Shown here in pieces: positions 52,601-64,000 of a stretch of DNA of 64,000 nucleotides (its first letter is position 1; each line of letters starts with the position of its first letter). This stretch comes from Lethocerus indicus (lineage: Eukaryota > Arthropoda > Insecta > Hemiptera > Belostomatidae), in assembly GCA_019843655.1 (NCBI GenBank), contig JACDQD010000005.1, positions 11,249,575 to 11,313,574 of the forward strand, given 5' to 3'. The notes under the pieces are model-generated. The model was not told the DNA's origin, searched no databases, and saw only the letters and a list, made by a program, of their open reading frames with translations. Both the position numbers and the translations under genes were made by a program.

Positions 52601-55600
52601 TAGGACAGATGTTTATTAACGCCAGTACTTGGCGGACAGAACTATTCTTATTTTGAACTGTATGAAAATTACATCCGTCCCAACGCCTTCAAACCCGGGT
52701 ATAGCTCCTACTATACTGAGCCGGGCCATCGGCAACGTCCAATTGTACGATCAATTGCTCATCAGTCGAATTAATGGAGCTTAAATAAGTCCGGAACACC
52801 CGGTAGAATGGGTTTGAACATGGCTAAAAATAACTCCCTAAGCATTTCCCTACAGAGGAAGAGAAGGCGCCTGGTATCGCCGCCGCTCAGCCGCATTTAA
52901 ATCTCAGCGTCCCCCAACCGAAGGTGATGCCGGTTCCGAACAATTAGTGGGGCCGATATCCCATCGGGGACCGTCGCGACGCCCGTTCGTTAGGAGAGAA
53001 TTTTCGAGGCTCGATTTCCAGGAGCGATTATAAAAGAAGGGGGAGCGTGAGCGGGGGAGAGGCGGTAGAGCGCGCCCCCTCGCGCTGCCCTCTGTTTGGG
53101 GAATATCTCCCCGGCCGAAGCAATGTTTGTTTCTGTTCGGGCACCACGTGCTCGCCTACTAGTTGTAAAAACAAAGAAAACGAGAAGGGAGGGGACCGAA
53201 GAAAGAAGTTATTTAAGAAACCGGAGGGGGCTCGGGGCTCACTCCCTAATGGAGTCGGTAGATTTTTCAGAGATAACCGGGGTCAATCGGCCAGACCTGG
53301 TCGGCATCTACCCTGTCGCCTTCCGCATTAGTCCCTTACGCTAAAAATTCCAGTTTTTTTTAACAGAAATGGTCAAACTGCAAATATTCTTAATATAAAA
53401 AAATATGGGGAATCCATGATCCCATACCATACTCCGATACTACCATACTTCCGGTGGTCCATGATCTCAAGTATTTTACCATACTTAGACGATACTTGGA
53501 AATTCTGTTCCATACACAATTGATACATATTTTAGTAGATTAATGAGTGTGATATTTATGTAGTAGAGGGAATTAACGAAAATCTTATTTAGATACAGAG
53601 AATTGAGCAGTTCGTTTAAGAAAACATGGTTTGTATAAGCAAAACGTTCACAAAGCTAAAGTTAAATCATACATTAGGATCACTTATTGAATGTCGTCAC
53701 CGATTTTTTCAATATTCGGCATTATCAACAACGTAGGATAGATTTAAAGAAATTTAATTTAGAAGGACGCCTGCTTTCCTGCCACGATGACGCGATTCTC
53801 ATCCTCAAAATCCCCTTAATGGAAAAAGTTTCGAATCCGAGAAGAGGAGAAGCTTTATGGGAACTAACTACCAAGTCCGACCCCTGGGATCACGGCGGTC
53901 ATCGGTAAATCCGCAGCTCGTCGTCCTCGAAAAGAAGCTTAGGGATAATGGCGATTCTTTTTATAAGCGGGAAATATCAACAGGATTTGGACGAGGAAGA
54001 ATCATCTTTTTCAGATTAAATATCTTCTACCGAGATAGGAGCCGGGGAGCCCGGTGTTTTTAGTGAGTGGGTTCGACGTGTCCGCCGAGTGACAGACGAG
54101 GGTCCTTCTACCTGGTGGAGATAAATCAAAGTCTTAGCGTCATAAAAGGTTGACACTCACCAAAAGCCCAGCAGGCGGCGGGCGGGGACCGAGCCCTGGG
54201 GGTGGGCGTCTCTGGCCAGCCACTAAGTTTCCTCGACTCCAAGCGGTTTTCCAGAGGGACTTCTACAGAATGTCTAGAGTTTCCGTCAATGCTTCAAGAA
54301 AACACAAGCCAGAAACAAACTCAGTTAGAGTCCTCCATAAAAGAATCACTGGATTGATGTCACTGTCTTCGATAACTCCAAATATCAAGTCTACACAGCA
54401 CCAGTTACTTTTACCGAGGACGGGCTACGATAGGAAAATCACTTCGTTCCTATCCATGCTCGAGAATATTAGTCGCTTTGTAACCTACGTGGCGTAATTA
54501 TTTAGATGAAACGTCCTAAACAGTCCGATGAATATTTCCAAACTGTCACTTGAGAACTATCACAAACCCGCCGCGTATAAAAACCGTAACATTTAAATGA
54601 GACGCCCGGTCAGGTGAAGACACAGATTGAAGACGCGCGTTGTGGCTGTAGTCACGGTTGATTTTCGACTGTCTCCCCGGGAGCCAACTCAATTCCGGGT
54701 TCGGGGGTAGTGGGAGAGTATGGTGGTGGGGAGGGGTGCTTACCCAGACGGTGGACTACCTGAGCGAAGGCCCCTTAGCCACCCCCGTCGGTCATAACTC
54801 ATTCATTGTTAAAGAGTGGGGGGGGCGACCCCTCCAGACCCGAAGGTGACTTTTATTTCCTTAACAAGAAAATTTAAAGTGGGGTCGGGGGTGTCCCGGT
54901 GGGGACGCTAGACAAAAACCGAGAGCTCCGGTGGGGGCCGACCCCCGACGGCAATATCCATCCTTGGCTGACAAAAGAACGGTCACTCCCCCATAAACAA
55001 TCCTACCCATTGAATGAGCTATAAAAATCGTAGACCTGTATGTTTAACGTCCACGACATTATTCCCGTCACGCCCTAAAAATTCAGGTGAGACCGACACC
55101 GGGATAAACAGAAACAGTGTTTATTCCGGATTCGAATCTTGCTTTTAAGTTTTGGAGGACAAGTCAAAACTGATGTAGCAATGGACAGAATAAACTTGCG
55201 ATTTAGTCTTTAAACCACATATTCGCCAAGCCAAATTTTCTTCTTCCGATGACTGTGTGGTCACTTCTCATAAATATGTTGGTATTTTTCGTTGGATTGC
55301 AGTTTACTGTATTTATTCCTGATAAAAATGTTTTTTTTTATAAATGGAAATGTATTAAAATTTACATTTAAAAATTGGAAGGATATATGCTAATAATGAT
55401 TAATAATAATAGTAAATAGTAGAGCTCCAGATCTTTTTTCCAATTTTTCAGAAATATTCTTACGAAATTTCCCACGTTTATTGTATAATCAGATATAAAT
55501 CGTTTACCCTCGCACAGTTTGGCGTAATCGACGTTTACTCGGTGGAGAGGGGAGGTTAATTGACACGAAAACCGAGAAAAAGACGTCGGAATCCAGGTAG

Positions 55601-57760
55601 AGGGCCAGAACATCCAGGTAACAAGGAACCGTCGGCCCAGATAGGAGCAGATAAAGGTGCTTGGACACGGACGTTATCTCGTAGGCAAAGGTGTCATCCC
55701 GTGTTTAACCAGGGTGACATCTCCCCCAGGATGTGTAGTCCCAGATAAGAGACGGAGGGACCCGCTGCACTCCGGTATCTCGGCACTCACGCGTCAACCC
55801 TACACTGATTGACAATCCAGGACACAGGCGGAAACGTACGTCAAGGTATGTAGATATTAAGAGTATATGAGAGTATACACCACTTCGAATGATTACAAGC
55901 ATATGTACATAATTAGTATACAGTGGAAAATATGTTAATAATTTGGGAGGACCCAAATTTTACCTATCCACTGGTTCGGAATACGAAATATCCAAAAAAA
56001 ATTAACAATGAAATCAGTTTCACGAGAGGGGAGTAAAATGTTGGTACGAGAATTTCTCGTTTAAATAATAGACTCCTACTGATGGGGAGAAAGTACCAGA
56101 CACGAAATTCGAGTAAGACATTTAAAACATACCTATATATAAAGAAGCGCACAAAAGGGTAATAAATACGAATGAACAGGTAGTAGTCAGAGACGAAATA
56201 AGCATGGGGACATCCAGGCATTCATCTTATTGGTCATTGATCAATTAGCATTCCTTCAGCTACCACTTAATGCCACTGGCATTCCTTATAGATGTCATAT
56301 ATAAAGTAAATTCATTTATAAGCCGGACAAAATTCGAAGGACTTCCGTCGATATAACTGGCTGGAACTGTCAACTATGAGAATCTGACGAGCCTTACGGT
56401 TTTCAACTGAGTCTTATTTTTTCTTTCCCGTACATTAATTGGGTCGTGCCGAAGAAAACAGAACCAGAAGAGTGGGGGGTCGATAATTCGCGAAGTGGAT
56501 GCAGGCGGGGGGGGGGCCCTCGTCAGATAAATCCTAACGAACCCAGCGAGGAGTGGGCCCCGTCCACCACAGCCGCCAATTGCCAATCCCCAATAATTAG
56601 CGAAAAAAAGACGGCTGGGACGGGCCCGGGGCCCAGATTTGCATTTTTCTAATTAAAAACCCCCGTGCGGACCCTGCGCCGACCGACGACGACCCCCCCT
56701 CCCCATCACCACACCGGTAAAGTGTTTTAATTGGTGGCCACGAAAGGTTATTTATCTGTTCGTCTATTAGTATTCAAGTCAATTAAGCCCCAGAATCCTG
56801 AAAACCCACACGGAGTACAAGTCGGAGGTTTTATTTTCCCCTACCACTCTAGGCCCCGTGAGAGATCACCGAGGGGGGAATTAACCGTTCGTCCCTTTTT
56901 CTTCTTTTTTTTTCTTTTAATCCGACCGCTTCCAAAGGAAAATATACCGGGGATTATTCAAAAGCCGTACACTGGACTGTTCCTAATGAAGGAGGTGATG
57001 TATGCCTGTTGGCGTAAAAGAACCAATTACATTTCTTATACAGGACGTGTCAATCGTTCCCGCTTATGATGTAGTCCATGTCCGGCGCACAGGTTACAGA
57101 CGACTTGAAAAAAAGTAGCAGGATCGGTAGAGAACGACTCGTTCTAATGTGTGTTTAGTGAACAAGTTTTATGAACAATATTACTCCGTTTTTGAAATAG
57201 TTTCATGTAGAATCAGTCAAAAATTGGGACAAAATAAGTACGCGAATAAAATTATATTTAAAATTGTAATCAATTTGTTTTAGTTTTAGAAATTATTGCA
57301 AAAATATGGGTAGATGTCATTAATTAATGAACTATATCTACGAAATAGTCTTAAATTTCTTGCTTGTCCATTGTATAAGGCTCATGTAATTATTCACTTC
57401 ATTCTTTTTCTAGTTTCTACCCGTACCAGCAGCAAGGGCTGGTTCCGGAGAATCGATTCCTGATACCGGTACGGGCTCGTTAGGGACCGACCGTTTCGAA
57501 ACCTCCCGGCGAAGAAAGAGAGAGAAACAAATAAATTCGAGGGAACTAAGATAGCGAGCGGGTTAGAGAGGAAGAGACGGCGGAGGAAACGTGGGACGCG
57601 CCCACGTCCCGTAATTAAATTTCGAGTCCCGAGAGTCTCCAATCTTTCCGACGATAAATTGACTCATCCCCCCGCTCCGTAGTAGCTTTTGTGGTCTGGA
57701 AAACGATCGTGAAATACAAACTGTAAATATAATTAAAGGCGGCGAGTGCCTCGGGCCGGG
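46698..57760. other. Gene-free flank upstream of fz2, distal part
   Basis: No recognisable coding exon. Pyrimidine-rich CT runs at about 48390-48460 and 49563-49585. A GC-rich block at 52060-52330 is open in several frames at once, as expected of stop-poor composition rather than of a gene. A G run lies at about 56507-56516. Confidence 0.5.
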
Positions 57761-57784
57761 AGGAGAGAGAAAGAGAGAGAGGGA

Positions 57785-57826
<42 letters not shown>
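57761..57826. repeat. (GA)n array
   Basis: Nearly uninterrupted GA dinucleotides on the plus strand. GA runs can bind GAGA-factor or pipsqueak-type proteins in insects, but they are also ordinary microsatellites. Confidence 0.95.
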
Positions 57827-57827
<1 letters not shown>

Positions 57828-59923
57828 CGTCGACGGGAGTAGTGGGGGCACCTGCACGGTACCCGACGAGCCAGGTACGTGCCCTACCCACCTGCCACAA
57901 CTCAGGTAGGAGACCACCAATCCTTTCAACAACCTCTCGGCCACGAACCCCGGGGAGAAAGGAATTTGTAAAAGTCACATTTGGTCTTCCACAATAGCTT
58001 CCATGGTCTTTAGTAAGGAAATTTGCAAATATCTCACGTACGGACTGCCGTGTAAGAATAACTGTGTCTGTGTGTGAGTGTATTCAGCAGGTCTCTTTGT
58101 GTGAAACTGGGAATTAAATAAATTCAGCACGACTAGAAGATTCTGTCGGGAAATGTTCGTAAGCACGGGAGAGTCAACTTCGCTCGTACGTTAGTAATTT
58201 AATCGTAAGATTAATTAATCACGCTGCCAGGGTTTGTTCGCTCCACGTATCAGTTGTGCCCACTCGCCGTTGTCAATATTCTGACTGATGGCGCGGTTAC
58301 TCAGCACTGACAGATTACAGATACGCTGCAGAGATGTGAGCAACCGAGTAAACACGAGTAGACAGAAAATATCACCAGTGACTATTCCAGTTCCCTCCGA
58401 GTAATTTCTAATATTAAAATCTATCAATTGCAAACGATAAATACACTAAGACATTAGCAGTACACACAAAGTAGCCGCCGCACTGAAAATACTACCTTTC
58501 TGATAAGAGGTTTTAGGACGATTACACCCTAGGCGAAAGAGCCAAACAGAATGGAATGAATCAAAACCAAAAAATCCTCTCGCCATCCCCCTTTCAGCGC
58601 CCCATTATCGAAGACCCCGATCCCCGAACGGCCGTATGAATGGGAATTATAAAAAAAAACCCGGGTAAAACAAACAGGCGGGCCCCATTGTTGGGCTCGG
58701 GCCCCGGGTCCTGGTCCGGGCCCTATAGTTTGGGCCCCGGGGTCTACCGCCGCCGTATTAGCAGCGGCCCTAGCCCCCCCCTCCCCCCGTCCCACGGTTA
58801 TAATCACGCTGTTTGTTTAACCCTCGAGGAGCACTTTCCTACAAACCTGTTTTGACTCTCCGAGCCCATTCGATCTGCCTCCGCCTCTCTACTCCGGACG
58901 GACCTCTGTCCAACGCCCGCGCCTACGGCCACGCTCCGTCTTGCACGCACGGCCCCGCCCGTGCTTCTATTAAACTGCGCCAATAGTTTTATCTCTTCAA
59001 CAATGGTACGTCATCGCCACTAATAACACACTTATCGCTGCCTCCTTGCGCCCAGATTTATTACGCTCCGATCGTTTTCTTCCTCCCTCCCTCCTCCCCA
59101 CAGTATTTTTTTTCACTCTTTTCTTCGTTCATAATTTTCTTATCCCGTCCTTTCCGGAGGAAGACAATGGACTCCGACAACATCGGTTTCGGTCAGCTTC
59201 CATTATTAACGATTTTTTTTCTCTTGTTTCGTAGGGTCCGATGTACGATTGCCCGATGGAAGGGGGGCGATTGAAAAAACGTTCCGCGGGTTTACGTTCT
59301 TTTCATAGCCGCCATTCAAACAGTCAGATAAGGATTATCTCCCACACAATTTGACGAAATATGAATAGAATATATTTTACGGTTGTATAGACCATTAAAT
59401 CCTCTTACTTAAACTGCATGCGATAGTAGGAAGAAAATAAATATCTGCAGCATTCCGATATTTCTTATTTAGTTGGTTAATTAGATTCTTATGGCAATTA
59501 ATTTATTAAAATGTATGTATAAATAATTTGTAGCTAAGAGAAACCCTTAGTTGATCAAAAAATTGCGATTACTCGAGCGAAATATCCGGTTTATACCAAT
59601 TTCCGAGAGTTCGCGGCCTCTTCTATCTTCAGCTCTCCCATCGGCCGTTCGATGGCTTCGAGGACCCATTCATAATAATACATCGAACTCATCCCTCTCG
59701 CGGAAGCGGGAGTCTATTCAAAACGAGACACGGGGGAAAATACGGGGAAGAGGGTTTGCCGAAATAAAAAGTATAGAAAGGATGCGGTTTTCTGGAGGCC
59801 TAATGGGGGAGCCGGTAGAGTGGGGCTTCATCGGGGGCGCCCTTATAATCGATAGTGGGGCTCGTGTTACCGCCACAACAAGTAGCAGCCGACCCGGCCA
59901 GCCCGCCTTGTCACTTCCGCTCT

Positions 59924-59929
<6 letters not shown>
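57827..59929. other. Non-coding DNA between the GA and CT arrays
   Basis: No supported gene. A compact GC-rich stretch at 58679-58744 contains repeated GGGCCC-type palindromes, and a pyrimidine-rich stretch follows at 58860-59110. Confidence 0.5.
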
Positions 59930-59967
<38 letters not shown>

Positions 59968-59998
59968 CTCGTCACACGGATCGCCGCCTCACACTCGG

Positions 59999-60097
<99 letters not shown>

Positions 60098-60134
60098 CCA
60101 TCCTCTCTCCCTCCCACCATCCCTCTCTCTCTCG
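59930..60134. repeat. (CT)n array, interrupted, with adjacent (CCT)n
   Basis: CT runs at 59930-59963 and 60001-60095 plus shorter runs to 60134; a CCT run follows at about 60168-60186. Long serine/leucine and arginine/glutamate reading frames across it are repeat artefacts. Confidence 0.97.
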
Positions 60135-60189
60135 CCACCCAACGGAAATCTCTTATTGGTGGCCGACCCTCCTCCTCCTCCTCCTCGTA

Positions 60190-63100
60190 GGTGTCCTGCA
60201 CCTGACACCCCCTTCCATTATTTCTTAAAACCGGTGTTAGAGGGGCGCACGACACCCCCTCGCTCTCACGAAAATTCCACTTTACGTTTTTACTCTCTTA
60301 ACCCGTTGAGCCCCCACGTTGCTCCCGGCTTGGTTTCCATTAACATAAGCGCTCCCCACCCAGCCCCCTCAACCACTGAGGAGGAGGAGGACGGGATAAT
60401 GAGAGTGCTCCCGTTTCCTAGGCCTTTTTCACTTACGGAAAAAATATAGGAATTTTAGAGTATATCTTTTGCCCGAAACAGGGTATTACAGTGCACACTT
60501 TTTGTTTTCTCATACTGTACAATGATATAATATCATCTACATTCAAATCAGTCTCAAATCTGGTGTTGGAATTAAATTTTTCCAGCACACTGAACGTAGA
60601 TCGTGCAATTGAACTCGGTTTACTGCAGATTCTGATAAATAATGGGATAAAAAACTCGGGTAATTAATTAATTTTTCAAAATAAAAAAATTGCCGTTAGT
60701 TACACGGGCTCCTAGCCGCAGCAATGAAAGTGAATTTGCGGGGTAAAATTAACCGGGCTCTCTCTTTCGGTGTGGCACGACTGTAAAAAAGCTCTCGGCC
60801 ATAAATTATATGAGTAAAGATGGTAAACAATGGAATTAATATCCAAGGGTACAATCGGGTGGACGGCGGCACTTGAGAGTTTTTCTGTAGCTCCCATCCT
60901 CCTCCAGATACCTGGCTTATGGATTTCAGAATTTAAGGAGGCCGTGTCCCTCCTTAAGTTAAAGAGTTGGGGAATTAAGCCCAAGAGTCCCTTCCCCCTT
61001 AGCGCTCTAGAGTAAAATCGTAATAAGCCGATAATGTAAGATTCGAAAATACTATTCTTATAAGATAGGGGTTTCACTTAAGTTTTCCTTAATGTATCTT
61101 ATACTGACTAAGGAAGTGATAGAACGGTTTTAACAGTTCAGTTTTGCGGTCCATTGAACCGTCCCTTTCAGGAACTATTAAGACCGCAAATTAAATGGAA
61201 ATTATAAGACACCTGGAGTGGGATACAAACGGCCGCCCGTCTGACTAAAAGGGGGTCTAGAAACACCCAACACAATTTCCTGAAGAGATAAGGGCGTATA
61301 AGGGGATGTTTCCTCCCCCTCGAGGTATAAAATTCGGTCCGGAACTGCCTGGGCTACTCCCTACAATTGCGCCCCGACACACGGGCAGGTCGTAATCCAA
61401 CGCCTCCACCAACCCTCTCCCCGTGTCTCTCTCCCTCTCTATATTCCCTTTATATATATCCGAGTCCAATAAACGATTATGCCTGCATTACCGTTTCGCG
61501 TTTTTACAGCCTACGCCAATGATACGCCGGTAGCGACTCCACAAATTCACTCGCGGAAACAAAATATCCTAGTTGCTCGTAAAAATGTCTGTGTCAGATA
61601 ATATCCATACTTAGTCGTCTATTTTGTATAATTCTGATATTCAATTATATTTTTGATGTCGGTTCCATTAAGCGGCTAGATCCTTTGCATTACCTCCTTG
61701 TTATTTTAATGCTGTCTTTTCCCCATCAGTAATCTGCCGAACCTGTTAGTACAACAACCAAAATTATGACCTACTTGTCAAACAGCTGAAATCGGTCTAG
61801 CTCAGAACGTAATTAGCGGAGACAGAAGCTAGTCATCTATTCATAAATCGAAAAATAATATTATCTCGGGCTATTCGCTAATGACAACTGAGAAATGTAT
61901 AACGCCTGTCCAGAAGTAGCCGCGGGGGAGATCACCGAACCTCTTGTAGCGTGTTAAAAAGTTTCATCCTCGGGGTCTGGGTCGGTGAAGAGACGGCCCT
62001 GTGTAATATGCATAGAATCGTTCGCACGCCAACTGTGGGCGGGCCGCGTGTGGGAAAGGGAGGACGAGGAGGAGGCGATACGGCGTGAGCGAGGCATGTA
62101 TGAGACGGGGAGGGGGCGCGGATGGTTGTGCGGGGGAGCACAGTAAATCCACGTCCCGCGGCGGTCTTGAGGACGTGAAAAATCTGCTCGTACGCCCACT
62201 TAGGAACGGACCCGAGGGAAAGGAGATATATTGAGACAGGGGAGGAGGAGGAGAAAAAGGAGGAGGATGAGGATGAGGTGGGGAACAGCGCGAGTCTGTT
62301 AGTTCAACACGGACGCCAAATGGCGTTGGACACGATACACCCGGTTACGTGGGATTTAACACGAGTCAGACCCCCAGGAAATTCCTCCTGGCCTCGATAA
62401 GACCAATTTTTATTTGGATCAATATTCAATTGCTTTCGTCCAAAGAGTTAACTATAGACATTAAAATTCACATCACCGCATTCTTATTTTATATTATTCC
62501 TTCTTACAATATCAATCCCAATTAAATGATTGTGTTAAATTTCAATACGAATATGTACGAATAATTTCTAGTTTGCCGGTTTAGGATATTCGAATTTGCA
62601 CTTTGATTACGATTTCAGAAAGGATATCTATACCAATGTAGATTAAACGAGATGATTAATAATTATTTTCGGTGAATTATTCGAATTGTTTTTTATTTAC
62701 GGTGTACCAAATAATGTTGCGGTAATGGTGGTACTATATACCGTCTTAAAAGTATAAATTTAATTATAATATGAGTTTTTTAACATGGAGACAGTCGCCG
62801 CTGGGTAAATCTGAGAAGGCACGTTCTATTACCATTACCGTTGTTTCTACTTGTAAATGCTTTCACCAGTTATGTTTTTAAGTGCACAAAAACTATTTGG
62901 AACCGTTCTGTTTGTCGAAAAGGAAACACAGTTGGATTCAGAAGACAGGGATCAAAGATGATGACGTGGCGGGGGGGGGAGTTACAGCTGCTTTTAAAAC
63001 TGAATTTTTTTTACCTTTTTTTCCCGTCCTCTTTCTCGCAAAGCGAACGCGTGGAAGAGGATTAGAAACTCATATTCGTTTGTTTATCTTAGCCGAGAAA

Positions 63101-64000
63101 GCCCCCTAAGGCTCTGCTCTAGTGATTCGGGAGTGAGTGCAGCTGCTCTGGACCACTGAGTCGTGAGGAACACCCCAGAGAAAAGTAAGTAAACACTAAT
63201 GCATGTAGTGTATTTGTATGGGATTCAATCATAAATAATTAAAATTTACAAGAAATATTTACATTCGCGTGCATTTTGTCGTACACTTAGTTAAAATAAC
63301 TGGATACCCAGCGGACAATAGTCCGCAATTTCGTATTCAAATTTACAGATGATTTCGTATTTTAAAATTGAACAGCAGGTGTGTTCAATGTTGAATAACA
63401 ACCACAATAAAAAGTGTGAACTCTTAAGTGAGTAGCGCCGGAGGTTTCGGATTAACTACCGGAATTTTGACGACGGATTAGAACAATAGTTCGAGGAACG
63501 TCGTGCGAACAAGGAATTTTGACAATTAGACGGATTATAAGAGTATGAAAGGATTACAGAACGTTCTGGAAGAAATAAAAGACAGAAGGAGGGATCTTGC
63601 GATTTGGATCTTGTGTAGTCGACCGCAGGTTGGGTCGCGTGCACGGTAGCCGCCCGGTATTCCCACGGGCTTATATTTACACGCTTCGGGCCTAATGAAC
63701 GCTATCTCTCTCTGTACAGTCGGTTTCAGAATTTGCATTTCTCAGTTTAATATTTATACAAATCTCAATTATGAGGTGATCGACCGCTTAGGAAGTCCGT
63801 CGCTGCTGTATTTAATTACAGACATACCCCTATACTGTCGATAATTTAATATACATTTATATACAGGAACATATGTATCTTCGAATAAAGGAAAAATAAC
63901 ATTCATGCGATTTTCATTCGAAGTTAGGCAGGTTTCGGCTTCGCAATATCACTTATCCACGTATTCCCATGTACCGTACAGGACTAGTGCTACCTGTCCT
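60190..64000. other. Right-edge non-coding DNA
   Basis: No recognisable coding exon. A GGA-rich run lies at about 62240-62280. A possible plus-strand leader exon ending in AAAA|GTAAGT near 63187 is noted only as a weak candidate. Confidence 0.45.

Noticed and set aside
53070..53100. Second CTCF-like motif (GCGCCCCCTCGCGCTGCCCTCTG region)
   Set aside because: Several core positions deviate from the consensus, unlike the perfect site at 13720.
59551..60228. Open frame of 225 codons on the plus strand and an overlapping Arg/Glu-rich frame on the minus strand
   Set aside because: Most of the length is translation of the (CT)n array; there is no domain and the flanks show no coding character.

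Overview
The window is eukaryotic nuclear DNA, almost certainly from an arthropod and probably an insect. It contains a spliced gene with GT-AG introns, an intronless Frizzled of the Fz2 (vertebrate FZD5/8) class, long gene-poor flanks, and microsatellites. There is no operon structure, rRNA, convincing tRNA, CRISPR array or recognisable transposon coding region. I cannot name the species.

Only two protein-coding genes can be supported. (1) The last five visible coding exons (about 4.95-7.21 kb, plus strand) of NTAN1, the protein N-terminal asparagine amidohydrolase of the N-degron pathway. The N-terminal exons, which should hold the catalytic cysteine, were not found and probably lie left of the window or in short exons I could not recognise. 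(2) A single-exon frizzled-2 (22.98-24.85 kb, minus strand) encoding about 621 residues. It is intact except for a one-base deficit in a short G run at 24463-24465, inside the ligand-binding cysteine-rich domain. The two genes converge, with about 15.8 kb between their stop codons.

Layout: 1-4.95 kb, non-coding sequence upstream of or intronic to NTAN1; 4.95-7.2 kb, NTAN1 exons; about 5.95-10.78 kb, a very AT-rich, CpG-poor domain covering the 3' part of NTAN1 and about 3.5 kb beyond its stop; 10.8-22.9 kb, mixed-composition, CpG-containing intergenic DNA with a perfect CTCF-type motif at 13.72 kb, a TA/CA microsatellite and two tandem repeat families; 22.9-24.9 kb, fz2; 24.9-64 kb, about 39 kb without a recognisable coding exon. 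That last stretch has patches of homeodomain-type TAATTA sites, a GATA-site cluster and GA/CT arrays, and it reads like the regulatory neighbourhood of a developmental gene.

The two genes do unrelated jobs: NTAN1 in protein turnover, fz2 in Wnt reception. The most interesting signals are at fz2. A 21-codon in-frame extension follows a TGA-C stop and would bury the PDZ-binding tail SHV. Two tiny overlapping upstream ORFs sit just before the start codon. No wholly new biological system was found.
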